Of a stretch of 64,000 nucleotides of DNA, positions 26,811 to 37,120 are shown piece by piece. This DNA comes from Phycisphaeraceae bacterium (GTDB taxonomy: Bacteria; Planctomycetota; Phycisphaerae; Phycisphaerales; SM1A02). Position numbers and translations under genes: made by a program. Under the pieces are notes generated by a model. It worked only from the letters and a program-made list of their open reading frames with translations, was not told the DNA's origin and did no database searches. Position 1 is the stretch's first letter. Each line of letters opens with the position of its first letter. The stretch spans positions 159,254-223,253 of the forward strand of contig SHAP01000004.1 in assembly GCA_004213555.1 (NCBI GenBank), written 5' to 3'.

Positions 26811-27545
26811 TCAGGCCGCCTTTCGCCAATCGATCACAGCCGTGTTGATCACCAAGAACGCCACAATCACGCTTGCGAAGTACAGCACATCGCGAAGGTC
26901 AATCACCCCCCGCACCATGGAGTCAAAGTGCGTCAAGACTCCGATCGCCGAAAGACCTTCAACAACCATGTTGGGGGCCCAACTTCGGAAGAAGTCAAGA
27001 ACCACTGAAAACCCGGAGAGCAACAACAAGAAGCAGGTCGCCGCACAAAGGACGAACGCCACCACTTGATTCTTGGTCAGGCTGCTGATGGCGCTGCCAA
27101 TCGCCAAGAAAGCGCCCGCGGTCAGCCAAGACGCAAGGTAGGAGCACACAATGACACCATGATCCGGCTCACCAAGAAATGAGACGGTCCACCACATGGG
27201 CACCGTGAGCAGGAGTGCGAGACCGGAGAAGGCCCAAGCGGCAAAAAATTTGCCCAGCACCAAATCCTGCATTGTCAAAGGCAAGGTGGCGATCAACTCG
27301 ATGGTCCCCGTCCGTCGCTCTTCGGCCCACAGTCTCATGGAGATGGCTGGCACCAGAAAGAGATACAGCCAAGGGTGGAACTGAAAGAATGGCCGGAGGT
27401 CAGCCTGCCCGCGATCGAAAAAACCGCCAATGTTGAAGGCGAACATGCTGGCCAAAAACAAGAACACCACCAGAAAAATCGCGGCCAAAGGTGTCGCGAA
27501 GTAGCCGGAGAATTCCCGTCGGAACACAATGCTGATCCTTCTCAC
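26811..27545 (-). CDS. ABC-2 type permease (GldF-like)
   Basis: A 244-residue inner-membrane permease with about six hydrophobic segments. It begins IVFRREFSGYFATPLAAIFL, a standard ABC-2/GldF N-terminus, and contains MRLWAEERRTGTIELIATLP, the cytoplasmic coupling motif of this family. The GTG start overlaps the ATPase stop as GTGA, so it is translationally coupled to the ATPase. It forms the transport channel with the ATPase upstream and the GldG-like protein downstream. Confidence 0.9.
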   Translation of the reverse strand: MRRISIVFRREFSGYFATPLAAIFLVVFLFLASMFAFNIGGFFDRGQADLRPFFQFHPWLYLFLVPAISMRLWAEERRTGTIELIATLPLTMQDLVLGKFFAAWAFSGLALLLTVPMWWTVSFLGEPDHGVIVCSYLASWLTAGAFLAIGSAISSLTKNQVVAFVLCAATCFLLLLSGFSVVLDFFRSWAPNMVVEGLSAIGVLTHFDSMVRGVIDLRDVLYFASVIVAFLVINTAVIDWRKAA

Positions 27546-28303
27546 TGACCTGCCTCCTCCAAGTCACCACTGGTCACCGAGCGGAAAACCACATCCATGG
27601 CGGAACCACCCGACCCTTCTGGTGCCCTTGAGATCAGGGTCTGTGGTGCTTCATCCACCACCACCTTCCCCTTGTTGATGATGACAGCCCGGGTGCAAAC
27701 CGCTTCGACTTCTTCCAGAATATGCGTGGACAGCACAATGGCTTTGCCTTGGCTGGCCCCCATTTCCGAAATCAAATTTCGAACCTCGTGCTTTTGATTG
27801 GGGTCGAGACCGTCGGTTGGTTCATCCAAAATCAGAACCGGTGGGTCGTGCAAAATGGCTTGGGCCAATCCGACCCGACGCTTGAAACCTTTGGACAGGG
27901 TCTCAATGCTCTGGCCAAGAACCTGTTGCAAATGAATTCTGTCGACCGCCTCGTCCACGCGGCGACGTGCTTCTGCCCCCAAGAACCCCCGAGCTTGCGC
28001 GATAAACATCAGAAAGTCTCGCACCTTCATATCCGGATAGGCCGGCGCTCCTTCGGGCAGGTAGCCCATTCGGCGGCGAGCCTCGAGAGGATCCACATCC
28101 AACGCGATGCCGGCCAATTGCACTGAACCAGAATCAGCCTCCAGAAAGCCTGTCAGCATGCGCATCGTCGTGCTTTTTCCCGCGCCGTTGGGACCGAGGA
28201 ATCCGAGCACTTCCCCGGCAGACACGTTGAGGCTGACTCCATCCACCGCATGAATGGTGCCGAACCGCTTCCGAAGATCCTTTGCCTCAATCAGCGTGGC
28301 CAT
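27542..28303 (-). CDS. ABC transporter ATP-binding protein (GldA-like)
   Basis: Nucleotide-binding subunit that energises the GldF-like permease. Visible motifs: Walker A GPNGAGKS near residue 38, Q-loop region RRMGYLPEGAPAYPDM, signature LSKGFKRRVGLAQAI, Walker B PVLILDEPTDGLDP and H-loop VLSTHILEEVE. ATG 28303 is preceded by GGAGG with 5-base spacing; an upstream TTG at 28321 lies in a dyad element. The protein of 253 residues is a standard ABC ATPase. It is the first gene of the four-gene unit. Confidence 0.92.
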   Translation of the reverse strand: MATLIEAKDLRKRFGTIHAVDGVSLNVSAGEVLGFLGPNGAGKSTTMRMLTGFLEADSGSVQLAGIALDVDPLEARRRMGYLPEGAPAYPDMKVRDFLMFIAQARGFLGAEARRRVDEAVDRIHLQQVLGQSIETLSKGFKRRVGLAQAILHDPPVLILDEPTDGLDPNQKHEVRNLISEMGASQGKAIVLSTHILEEVEAVCTRAVIINKGKVVVDEAPQTLISRAPEGSGGSAMDVVFRSVTSGDLEEAGQ

Positions 28304-28320
28304 ACTTTCCTCCACCACCA

Positions 28321-28390
28321 AACATTGTCGAGTCCCAAATCAAAAGGATAATTTTTCGCAGAGTGTTACGTTGCCCTTGTCGACAATGTT
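28321..28390. promoter_or_regulatory. Inverted repeat flanking the likely promoter of the Gld-type ABC operon
   Basis: AACATTGTCGA at 28321-28331 recurs as its exact reverse complement TCGACAATGTT at 28380-28390. The arms are 48 bases apart, in the only gap (102 bases) before the ABC operon. The intervening DNA is AT-rich (ATAATTTTTCGC). An operator for a dimeric regulator is inferred; no regulator gene is adjacent. Confidence 0.4.
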
Positions 28391-28405
28391 CGCACAAAAA
28401 TACTG

Positions 28406-29176
28406 TCACATCGGAGGCGGACCAGGACGACGCCAAGGATTGATTTGACGCCCCCGCTTCCGAACTTGCCGATTGATCAACTCCACAAAAATCGAGAAGC
28501 CCATTGCGAAGTAGATGTATCCCTTTTCAATGTGGAAGTGGACGCCTTCCGCCGTCAGCATGACCCCAATCAGAAGCAAAAATGCCAAGGCCAGCGTCTT
28601 CACGGTGGGGTTCTTGGACACAAATGTCGATATTCCTTCCGCCAGCGCGAGCATGATGCCCACTGAAATCAACACCGCCACCACCATGACCGAGAGCGCG
28701 TCGGCCATGCCGACGGCGGTGATCACGCTGTCCAAACTGAACACCAAGTCCATCAGCATCACTTGGAGGAGCACGGCTCCGAAGCTGGCGGTTTTGCCTT
28801 GGGACGAGTGGTCATCGTGATGATCGCCCTCCACCAGCTCATGCATTTCCATGACGGCCTTCGCCATCAAGACCAAACCACCAACCAACATGATGAGGTC
28901 GCGTACCGAGGGCTCAAAATGCACCACGGCAAGATCCAGAGCAAACAGTGGCTCGGTCAAACCCGTCAACCAACCAATGGTGAACAAGAGGACCACACGC
29001 ATGGCCATCGCGGCGATCAATCCAAGCCGACGCGCGGCGGCACGCCGGGCCTCCGGCAGGCGGTCACAAAGGACCGAAATGAAAACAACGTTGTCGATCC
29101 CCAACACCGTCTCCATGGCGGTAAGAGTCAACAAAGCCAGAAGGCCTTCGGTGGTCAAAAGTGCGGCAAAATCCAT
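28406..29176 (-). CDS. TerC-family integral membrane protein
   Basis: Polytopic membrane protein of 256 residues with about seven hydrophobic helices. It carries the TerC acidic motifs in transmembrane segments, METVLGIDNVVFISVL near residue 20 and LMDLVFSLDSVITAVGM near residue 140, and a His/Asp-rich loop (GDHHDDHSS) that could bind metal. TerC proteins are linked to tellurite resistance and to metal ion export such as manganese; the actual substrate here is unknown. ATG 29176 is preferred over GTG 29182. Confidence 0.92.
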   Translation of the reverse strand: MDFAALLTTEGLLALLTLTAMETVLGIDNVVFISVLCDRLPEARRAAARRLGLIAAMAMRVVLLFTIGWLTGLTEPLFALDLAVVHFEPSVRDLIMLVGGLVLMAKAVMEMHELVEGDHHDDHSSQGKTASFGAVLLQVMLMDLVFSLDSVITAVGMADALSVMVVAVLISVGIMLALAEGISTFVSKNPTVKTLALAFLLLIGVMLTAEGVHFHIEKGYIYFAMGFSIFVELINRQVRKRGRQINPWRRPGPPPM

Positions 29177-29207
29177 GCTCACAGCCTAACTGGGTTCTGG
29201 ACCCCAT

Positions 29208-29246
29208 AAAAAAGAGGCCCGGGCGGCGCAGAGCGCCGGCCCGAGC
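29208..29246 (-). terminator. Intrinsic terminator of the DUF5916 gene
   Basis: A GC-rich stem (29217-29228 with 29234-29246, one bulged base and one G-U) has a 5-base loop and is followed on the minus strand by six U (29213-29208). It lies between the DUF5916 stop and terC. Confidence 0.75.
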
Positions 29247-29360
29247 CCTTCCGGGGGCAAAAATGATTGCAGATTGTAAATGTTGCATGTCCCAGCTGCG
29301 TGGGGAGCGCTGGATTTTGCCAATGTGTGGACAACTTCTTTTGGCATCCATGGCACCCAG

Positions 29361-31445
29361 TCAAAATCGAATGGACCATCCCAATTTGGCCGCCATTGCT
29401 CGACGCTCCGGCCGGAAGGAATCTTCCTCATCCCGAAGAAGGCCTTCATCAATTGCAACAAAGAAATCACGGTCTGGCCCCAACACCCACCGCAGTCGAC
29501 CAGAGAAGCCCAGCAAGTTCGAAGCGTTGTCATATTGCATGCGAATGTTGAAGGTCACATCCTCGCTTGGACTGACGTCCACTCGCGCTCTGATCACCCG
29601 GACGAGTTCATTCTGCCCGCTGTACGTCAACTTGTTCCATTCCATGGCCACCGCGGCCGCGAGTCCGGTTTGTATCCGCCAATCCAAGCTTCCTGAATAT
29701 TGCAACCGCTCGCCGTCGTAATACTCGCCACCACCCAAGTTGATGCTGCCGGAAAGAGCTTCTTGGTTGGGCGTTGACCACGACACGCTGCCTCGCCAAT
29801 AGTCGTAATCACCGGCTTCAACCGAAACACCTTCGATCGGGCTGAAAGCATCGGCCAGTTGCTCCTGGTATCGCTCCAATTTGACACTGATGCGATCGCC
29901 ACGCTCCGATTGAATTTCGAGAGGCTCAAACGTCATGCGGTCAAATCTGGCGTTGGGGCGGATCTCATCGTAAATCGAGCCGGACATCCCAACTTCAACA
30001 CGTCGGATCAAGGGATTGGAGGGACGCCATGCTCTGGAAATACCATAAAACCACTCGTCGGCTTCAGGCACACGAACAAAACCCAGTTTGGGGTCGTAAC
30101 CTTCGAGCAGTCTGGCGACACCGCCTCGTATTGAAAACTTGTCACTGAAGTACGACAGCTTGCCACCAAAGGCGCCGCCAGAACTGTCTTCATTGTCTGT
30201 GAATTGAGCCCAAGCATTCCCGGTTGCGGTACCTCCATCTTCAAGGTCGCTTCGGCGCCAGTTGAAATCCGCACCAGCGGTGGTGGCTCGGCCACCGGCC
30301 GGATCGCCCCAAGTCATGATGATCCCGGCCGTGGATTCACGAAGAACATCGGTGCGCAGTCGAAGGACGCCCAGGTTTTCACCCTCAACATCACCTGTGT
30401 CCCCCATCTTGGTGTTCAAAAAGCCCAAGCGATATCGACCAAGCCGGCCCGTGGCTTTCACCCCAAGATCCACATCTTGCCGATTGCCGCTCGTGTCCAA
30501 TCCGATCCGCCGGCTGTAGAACGGCAATGGATCACGGTTGATCCCTCCAAAGTCATACAGATCGGAATCATCGAGAAAGAAATCTCGACGCTCGGGAAAG
30601 AACAACGGAAAGCGTCCCAAGTTCACCTGTCGATCATCCACTTCGGTTTCGGCGAAGTCGGTGTTGGCCGTGATCGTCAGCCGGAGACCTGGCCTTGGAT
30701 CGAAGGACAAATCAAATCCCGCGTCACCAGTGGTGCTCTTGGGATCTCCCTTGTTGTCTTGATGGCGGACCACGCCGTAGGGACGGAACGTCCACTGCGT
30801 TGGGACTTTGACATCAGCAAATCCACCCAAACCCGCGTCATCCTCAAAAGCAGTCCAAGATCGGCCTTGCTCGATCACCCGCCAGCGCACGAGTTCACGC
30901 GGACGCCGGTGCTGCCGGGCAAAATTGAAATGCCACACATCAACCCCAGGTTGAAGTTGCAGCCCTTCCCAAGGCAATCTTATTTCAGCGGTCCATCCTT
31001 CCTTGTCAATCTGGACCGCTGCTTCCCATGGGGTGTCCCAAGCAGATCTCTGCCGACCGTTGGCACTGAGCAGGGAATCCCCCATACCCCCGCCGGCCCC
31101 CACCGAGAAAACTCGACCTTCGCGACGGCTGCCTACGGGATCAACCGCAATGTAAACACAATCGTCTCCGGAAAAATCAGGATCGCGTCCTCGCTGCACG
31201 GCACGGATGGTTTCAGGCGCACTGTCCCAACACCGAAAAAGGACCCACAACGCCTTTTGGTCTTTCACCAAGCGGACCTCAATGGGATCGGTGGGTTCGG
31301 CCCCGACATTGGGCTCGATGACTCGAAGATCATCAAGCACCAAAGCTTCAGCCCACGCTGCATCCGTCCGGAGTCCGTCCACGACAGGGGATTCCGAAAC
31401 AAACGGAATCACCGGTGGGACACACAACAGGATCGCGGAGAACAT
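29361..31445 (-). CDS. DUF5916 protein with CBM9-like domain, predicted outer-membrane barrel
   Basis: A 694-residue exported protein. A short leader precedes an N-terminal CBM9-like sandwich (about residues 15-210) with PVVDGLRTDAAWAEA, ALWVLFRCWDSAPETIRA and EGWTAEIRLPWEGLQLQPG. The rest matches the DUF5916 pattern (PYGVVRHQDN, LTANTDFAETEVDDRQVN, PLFFPERRDFFLDDSDLY). It ends in alternating beta strands closing in an aromatic residue (MAAKLGWSIRF), as outer-membrane beta-barrels do. The function is unknown; a carbohydrate-binding surface protein is a reasonable guess. It is downstream of nusG on the same strand with 51 bases between. Confidence 0.82.
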   Translation of the reverse strand: MFSAILLCVPPVIPFVSESPVVDGLRTDAAWAEALVLDDLRVIEPNVGAEPTDPIEVRLVKDQKALWVLFRCWDSAPETIRAVQRGRDPDFSGDDCVYIAVDPVGSRREGRVFSVGAGGGMGDSLLSANGRQRSAWDTPWEAAVQIDKEGWTAEIRLPWEGLQLQPGVDVWHFNFARQHRRPRELVRWRVIEQGRSWTAFEDDAGLGGFADVKVPTQWTFRPYGVVRHQDNKGDPKSTTGDAGFDLSFDPRPGLRLTITANTDFAETEVDDRQVNLGRFPLFFPERRDFFLDDSDLYDFGGINRDPLPFYSRRIGLDTSGNRQDVDLGVKATGRLGRYRLGFLNTKMGDTGDVEGENLGVLRLRTDVLRESTAGIIMTWGDPAGGRATTAGADFNWRRSDLEDGGTATGNAWAQFTDNEDSSGGAFGGKLSYFSDKFSIRGGVARLLEGYDPKLGFVRVPEADEWFYGISRAWRPSNPLIRRVEVGMSGSIYDEIRPNARFDRMTFEPLEIQSERGDRISVKLERYQEQLADAFSPIEGVSVEAGDYDYWRGSVSWSTPNQEALSGSINLGGGEYYDGERLQYSGSLDWRIQTGLAAAVAMEWNKLTYSGQNELVRVIRARVDVSPSEDVTFNIRMQYDNASNLLGFSGRLRWVLGPDRDFFVAIDEGLLRDEEDSFRPERRAMAAKLGWSIRF

Positions 31446-31496
31446 GTGATGCGACTCTAGGAGAGCGCAACAGACCGGAGATTCAATTTGGGTGGT

Positions 31497-32129
31497 TCAG
31501 GACTCAACTTTGGCAATTTGCCAGTACTCCAGCTCCACTGGAGCCTGGCGACCAAAGATGGTGACCAACACGCGAACAATGCCACGCTCGGGCAGCACTT
31601 CATCGACGGTGCCTTCATAACTGGCAAATGGACCTTCGTTGATGGTGACGTTGTCTCCCTTTTCGAATTCGAGTTTGACCTCGGCTTCGCTGTCGGGGAC
31701 CCGTGAATCGAAAAGCATCTTTTCAACTTCATCGGGCGTCATGGGGGTGGGCCGACCGGCAGTGCCAACGAAATCGCCTACGCCAGTGGTCTCCTTGATC
31801 AGGAAGAAGACATCCTGCTGGATGCGACCGTCGTCTTCCAATTTCATTTCTACGAAGACGTAGCCGGGATAGAGCTTGGTCTCGACCACCCGACGCTTGC
31901 CATTTTGCAGGGTTTGGCTTTTCTCGGTGGGCACCATAATGCGGCCAACCCAAGATTCTTTCTCTTCGATCTGGACCTTCCGATGCAGGGCTTCTCGAAC
32001 AGAATTTTCTTTGTTGGAGGCCACGCGAAGCACAAACCAGTCCATGCCCTCGCGATAGGCCGGCAAATCGGCGGCGGGATCGAATGGACGATCTTCTTCT
32101 GGAGTGACGGCGTCTGCTTCTTCAGTCAT
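31497..32129 (-). CDS. nusG: Transcription termination/antitermination factor NusG
   Basis: Binds RNA polymerase to promote processivity and couples it to Rho or the ribosome. The 210-residue protein has an NGN domain (DWFVLRVASNKENSVREAL, TKLYPGYVFVEMKL, FVGTAGRPTPMTPDEV) and a C-terminal KOW domain (FEKGDNVTINEGPFASYEG). An acidic, proline-containing N-terminal extension of about 28 residues precedes the NGN core. It follows secE by 21 bases. The usual rplK-rplA genes are absent downstream, and a DUF5916 gene follows. Confidence 0.96.
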   Translation of the reverse strand: MTEEADAVTPEEDRPFDPAADLPAYREGMDWFVLRVASNKENSVREALHRKVQIEEKESWVGRIMVPTEKSQTLQNGKRRVVETKLYPGYVFVEMKLEDDGRIQQDVFFLIKETTGVGDFVGTAGRPTPMTPDEVEKMLFDSRVPDSEAEVKLEFEKGDNVTINEGPFASYEGTVDEVLPERGIVRVLVTIFGRQAPVELEYWQIAKVES

Positions 32130-32150
32130 GGGGAATCTTTCAGCCAGAAA

Positions 32151-32561
32151 TCAGGCGATCTTCTCGAGCACACCAACTTGCTGGAACAAGAATTGGAACC
32201 CCTTGTCGACCACGAAGGTGATGGCGGCCACCAAAAGGGTCAGGCCAATCACGACTCGGGTCGCACCGAAGATTTCACGTCGGGTGGACCAGTTCACCTT
32301 TCGCATTTCCACCTCGGTTGCGATTAAGAAATCGACAAACTTCTGATGAAAGGCAAGGTAACGAGCACCAACGAGGGAGAGCGGGATCAAAAACAGAAGG
32401 CTGCCGGCAGCCTGAACCCAGACCTGCTCCACACCTTCGATACGAGGACCGGAAGCCAATGCGCCAAACAGCCACACTGCACCCATGGCAACCACCAGCC
32501 CGTAGGCAATGGCGCTCATCACGCGGGTCCAGAATCCTTCTTCGGCTTTGTAGATTTGCAT
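32151..32561 (-). CDS. secE: Preprotein translocase subunit SecE
   Basis: SecE stabilises SecY in the general secretory translocon. The 136-residue protein has two extra N-terminal hydrophobic helices (about residues 15-36 and 45-70), then the conserved amphipathic segment FLIATEVEMRKVNWSTRREI and the final transmembrane helix VIGLTLLVAAITFVVDKGFQF. This three-helix form resembles the E. coli type rather than the short single-helix type. It sits between tRNA-Trp and nusG, a conserved arrangement. Confidence 0.94.
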   Translation of the reverse strand: MQIYKAEEGFWTRVMSAIAYGLVVAMGAVWLFGALASGPRIEGVEQVWVQAAGSLLFLIPLSLVGARYLAFHQKFVDFLIATEVEMRKVNWSTRREIFGATRVVIGLTLLVAAITFVVDKGFQFLFQQVGVLEKIA

Positions 32562-32584
32562 AGGCTCAACTCCGGTCTGGAGAG

Positions 32585-32657
32585 CACGCCAGGAGTGACT
32601 CGAACACTCGACCTACGGATTTGGAATCCGTTGCTCTGCCAACTGAGCTACTGGCGT
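32585..32657 (-). tRNA. tRNA-Trp(CCA)
   Basis: A 73-nt tRNA: acceptor ACGCCAG pairing with CTGGCGT, D arm TAGCTCAGTTGGCAGAGCA, anticodon loop ATTCCAAAT with anticodon CCA, T arm GAGTGTTCGAGTCACTC and discriminator G as expected for Trp. It is located between rpmG and secE, its common place in bacteria. Confidence 0.96.
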
Positions 32658-32715
32658 ATGTACGCCACCTGGGCGGCGGTTGTCAGAACAGGGCACTCCC
32701 AAGTGCCCCCAATGT

Positions 32716-32880
32716 TTATTTCCGCTTGATCTTGTGAAGGGTGTGCTTGCGAAGCCGAGGACAGAACTTCTTGAAGCCTTCCTTGACCTTCTCGTCAATG
32801 CCGCCCTTGACACGGATTTGCGTGCGGTAGTTGAGGTCACCAGTTTCGGTGCACTGCAGCCACACATATTCACGGTCCAT
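32716..32880 (-). CDS. rpmG: 50S ribosomal protein L33
   Basis: A 54-residue protein with the L33 pattern: REYVWLQCTETGDLNYRT at the start and FKKFCPRLRKHTLHKIKRK at the end. Only one cysteine remains of each CxxC pair, so it is a zinc-independent (C-minus) form, as seen in many bacteria. ATG 32880 is used; the open frame upstream is not L33-like. It lies between tuf and tRNA-Trp in the same transcription unit. Confidence 0.95.
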   Translation of the reverse strand: MDREYVWLQCTETGDLNYRTQIRVKGGIDEKVKEGFKKFCPRLRKHTLHKIKRK

Positions 32881-32968
32881 CTTTTTGGCCAAGGTCCAAC
32901 TCCAGTCTTGCAGAATGAAAGACTGGGGATCGGCTGACGCCGACCCCCAGCAAAAGGTCAATTCGTGA

Positions 32969-34165
<1,197 letters not shown>

Positions 34166-34300
34166 TCCGGGATGACTCCATCGTGAGGGGTCCAACTCGG
34201 ACCCGGTTTGAAGATCTCGAACCGGGAACGGCCACCAAAGCCGCAATCCCGTTCACGAATCCGTTCGAGTGGGGGGACGCATCCTGCGAACCCGATGACA

Positions 34301-34372
34301 AGCCACCGATGGGATTTGAACCCACGACCTCGCCCTTACCAAGGGAGCGCTCTACCACTGAGCTACGGCGGC
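34301..34372 (-). tRNA. tRNA-Thr(GGU)
   Basis: A 72-nt tRNA: acceptor GCCGCCG pairing with CGGTGGC (one G-U), D arm TAGCTCAGTGGTAGAGC, anticodon loop CTTGGTAA with anticodon GGU, T arm GTGGGTTCAAATCCCAT and discriminator U. It leads the tuf-rpmG-tRNA-Trp-secE-nusG unit. Confidence 0.96.
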
Positions 34373-34432
34373 GATGTTGGACCGAAGGCCCATCAGTGAC
34401 AACCGCCCCCACCGAGGTGAGGGCGATGAGTC

Positions 34433-34460
34433 ATTGTACCAAGTCAGGCGACGTTGGCAA
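34433..34460 (-). promoter_or_regulatory. Sigma70-type promoter of the tRNA-Thr/tuf/secE/nusG unit
   Basis: On the minus strand, -35 TTGCCA (34460-34455) and -10 TACAAT (34438-34433) are separated by 16 bases, close to consensus, and lie about 60 bases upstream of tRNA-Thr. No other gene intervenes, so it is the best candidate for driving this translation block. Confidence 0.7.
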
Positions 34461-34473
34461 CATCCAGAGAAAA

Positions 34474-35517
34474 TCAATACCCCTCAACCAGGCGGCGGAT
34501 CCAGAGTCCCCGCCCCAAATCCCAGTTGTTTGGGTTGGCGGGTGGGTTGGCCTGACCGCGAACCCCCTCCAGTTCCGCAATATTGTCAAAAGGAGCAATG
34601 GTTTCCGCGTGGCCGTCGAGAAAGAGCATGAGACAGGTTGGCTCGTAGCGGAAATCGACTTGGCCCGCGAAAAAGTTGTTGGACAGCATGTCAAAAGCCA
34701 ATGAGGAGTCCGCAATAACCTCTCCCCGCCACGAATCGACGAGGTACATGCTCTTGGAGGTGTTGCCCAATTGACTGAAGGTCCAATAACGTTGCCATTC
34801 TTGGTGGGATTCCGCGGCAATGGCCCCTGCGATCGCCCAAGGTTCGCCATCCAAATCCGGATCTGGAAGCCAGCGGAACCAATCGTTGGCCGCAAAGTAT
34901 CCCGGTGCCCCAACATCTTGGATCCCCGCCCCGGGCCCGTATGGAACCGGCGCGGCTCGGCCCACAGAATTCGGGCTGGTCTTGACATCCTTTGATTTGG
35001 AACGCAGGGGGTTCTCATCCCAGTCCGGTAACGTGCCAAAGCCCTCGTTTTGTGCTTCAGAAGGATCGTTCCACACCATGGAATCTGGGGCCCGAACCCG
35101 AAACAGTTGTGGGTCCGAAGGGTCGACAGGATCGTGGCGTGAGGTCACGTAATCCGCTTCCGCCTGGCAATTTCGAACCCAAAGAATGTCGGCCCAAGTG
35201 CCTCGGCCAGCGGATGGCTCGACATCGAACTGCGTAAACCGGCTGTTGGGAAGCGAAGCTGCTTTGCCAGCAAAACGTTGTCCGCGGTAGTCAAATCGTG
35301 ATGGCAACACCACGTCGTTTGAATCCTGGGCGTACAGCTGCATCCACTGCCCGATTTGTCGCATGCGGTTCAAACTCTCAGCTTGCTCACCGCTCCGAAT
35401 CACCCCCCCCAGAACGGGCAACAGAATCGCGGAGAGGATGGCAATGACCGCCATCACCGTCAGCAACTCGACAATGGTGAAAGCGCGGTTGGACACACGG
35501 CGAACGAAGAAAGACAT
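34474..35517 (-). CDS. Type II/IV pseudopilin-like protein (prepilin N-terminal motif)
   Basis: A 347-residue protein with a class III (prepilin) leader MSFFVRRVSNRA, then the hydrophobic helix FTIVELLTVMAVIAILSAIL with Glu at +5. The -1 residue is alanine rather than the usual glycine. The large C-terminal part is the planctomycete type, with a late LMLFLDGHAETIAPFD segment like the H-X9-DG type C-terminus of many such pseudopilins. The role is unclear: type II secretion, pili or a surface protein. The start is ambiguous (ATG 35517 or 35529). It follows rho by 58 bases on the same strand, with tRNA-Thr downstream. Confidence 0.78.
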   Translation of the reverse strand: MSFFVRRVSNRAFTIVELLTVMAVIAILSAILLPVLGGVIRSGEQAESLNRMRQIGQWMQLYAQDSNDVVLPSRFDYRGQRFAGKAASLPNSRFTQFDVEPSAGRGTWADILWVRNCQAEADYVTSRHDPVDPSDPQLFRVRAPDSMVWNDPSEAQNEGFGTLPDWDENPLRSKSKDVKTSPNSVGRAAPVPYGPGAGIQDVGAPGYFAANDWFRWLPDPDLDGEPWAIAGAIAAESHQEWQRYWTFSQLGNTSKSMYLVDSWRGEVIADSSLAFDMLSNNFFAGQVDFRYEPTCLMLFLDGHAETIAPFDNIAELEGVRGQANPPANPNNWDLGRGLWIRRLVEGY

Positions 35518-35575
35518 GCAAGGTTCCATGGGTTTGAGCATACCGTGGGCCTCAAAGAGCTTGAACAAAGGGCAC

Positions 35576-37027
35576 TTAACCGACGCCCATTCCGACAAGG
35601 AATTCAGCGTTGGAGTTGCTCTTTGCCAAGCGGCTTCGCAAGAGTTCCATTGCTTCGATCACTGAAAGATCACTTACGACTTTACGCAGCTTCCCGACCA
35701 GTTCCATTTCTCGAGGATCAAGAAGCAATTCTTCACGTCGAGTGCCTGACGCAGGAATGTCGATTGCCGGCCAAACCCGCTTTTCGACCAACTTCCTGGT
35801 CAAGTGCAGCTCACTGTTGCCGGTGCCTTTGAACTCTTCAAAGATAACTTCGTCCGCTTTGGATCCTGTTTCGACAAGAGCGGTACCAATGATGGTGAGG
35901 GATCCGCCATCCTCTGTGTTTCGGGCCGAACCAAAGAATTTCTTCGGCCGAATCAAAGCGCCACTGTCGACACCACCGGTTCCGATTTTCCCAGAACCTG
36001 CACCAGCGTTGTTGTAGCCGCGAGCAAGCCGGGTGATGGAGTCAAGAAGCACCACCACGTGTCGACCGCATTCGACACGGCGACGTGCCGTTTCCATAAC
36101 CAACTCGGCAACTTGAATGTGGCGCTTGGCGTCTTCATCAAAAGTGCTGGCCACAACTTCGACCCGGTCGGGTGTGTTGCGACGGAAATCGGTGACTTCT
36201 TCAGGACGCTCGTCAATCAGCATGACCATGATGTCCACGTCGTCGTGATTCTCACAGATGGCGGCCGTCATCTTTTGCAACAAGACCGTCTTGCCAGTCC
36301 GAGGCGGGGCCACGATCAGAGCACGCTGTCCAAACCCCATGGGCGCAACCAAGTCCACCACTCGGGTCTCAAGAACATCAGGCTGGGTTTCAAGCACAAT
36401 CCGGCGATCGGGGTGCAAGGGAACCAAATTTTCAAAAACGGGAAGCTCCACCGCTGTTTCAGCCTCCGCACCGTTGACTTGTTCGACTTGCAGCAAACTA
36501 AACCAGCCTTGCTGGTCTTCCGCTGGTGCGAGCGCCCATCCTTCGATTTCTTGCCCCCGTCGAAGTTCCAATTCTTCGATGAAGGCCGCCGAAACATGAA
36601 CATCATCAGCAGACGGCAAGAACGAGTACGCAATGGTGCGCAAGAAGCCGTGGCCATCCGGCATGATGTCCAAAACACCACTGACTTTGGCAAAGCGATC
36701 GCTTCCGGCCGCGGCCCGCATCAGTTCAAAAACCAATTTCGCTCGAGGCATTGTGTTGGCGCCATCAATGCTGAGCGCCTTTGCCTGTTCGATCAGATCC
36801 TTGCTCTTGAGTGCCTGCAGGGTCGCAAGCACTGGACGCTCTGGCTGCTTCTTCTTTTTCAACGCAGCTTCAAGGTTTTCAATGCCCTCCGCCAAGGTGT
36901 CTTCGTCGGGAATCATCCCAGGCAGTATTTCCACCGTGGCGACAGCGGCGGCGGCGGCGCGATCACCACTGGACTTCTTACGACGACGACGACGGCGTTG
37001 GCCGGACTTTGGCGCTTCAGTTGACAT
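35576..37027 (-). CDS. rho: Transcription termination factor Rho
   Basis: Hexameric RNA-dependent ATPase that ends transcription. The N-terminal extension of about 110 residues begins with an Arg/Lys block ([10 protein letters not shown]) and an Ala-rich linker. The Rho N-terminal and cold-shock RNA-binding region follows ([35 protein letters not shown]). Walker A is [11 protein letters not shown], Walker [17 protein letters not shown], and the R-loop/Q-loop [13 protein letters not shown] precedes [13 protein letters not shown]. The length of 483 is above the 419 of E. coli, all in the N-terminus. Confidence 0.97.
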   Translation of the reverse strand: MSTEAPKSGQRRRRRRKKSSGDRAAAAAVATVEILPGMIPDEDTLAEGIENLEAALKKKKQPERPVLATLQALKSKDLIEQAKALSIDGANTMPRAKLVFELMRAAAGSDRFAKVSGVLDIMPDGHGFLRTIAYSFLPSADDVHVSAAFIEELELRRGQEIEGWALAPAEDQQGWFSLLQVEQVNGAEAETAVELPVFENLVPLHPDRRIVLETQPDVLETRVVDLVAPMGFGQRALIVAPPRTGKTVLLQKMTAAICENHDDVDIMVMLIDERPEEVTDFRRNTPDRVEVVASTFDEDAKRHIQVAELVMETARRRVECGRHVVVLLDSITRLARGYNNAGAGSGKIGTGGVDSGALIRPKKFFGSARNTEDGGSLTIIGTALVETGSKADEVIFEEFKGTGNSELHLTRKLVEKRVWPAIDIPASGTRREELLLDPREMELVGKLRKVVSDLSVIEAMELLRSRLAKSNSNAEFLVGMGVG

Positions 37028-37120
37028 GAATCAGGGTCCTGGAGCCACTTTGTTGACAGTGGCGAGAGAAACGGACAGAAATGACATCTCGTGGCAGGAG
37101 CCTCGAAATCGAGGACACCG

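Noticed and set aside
30204..31460. Plus-strand open frame antisense to the DUF5916 gene
   Set aside because: No domain, and the minus-strand gene is well supported.
35804..37024. Long plus-strand open frame (406 codons) antisense to rho
   Set aside because: The opposite strand encodes full-length Rho with all motifs; the antisense product has no domain.
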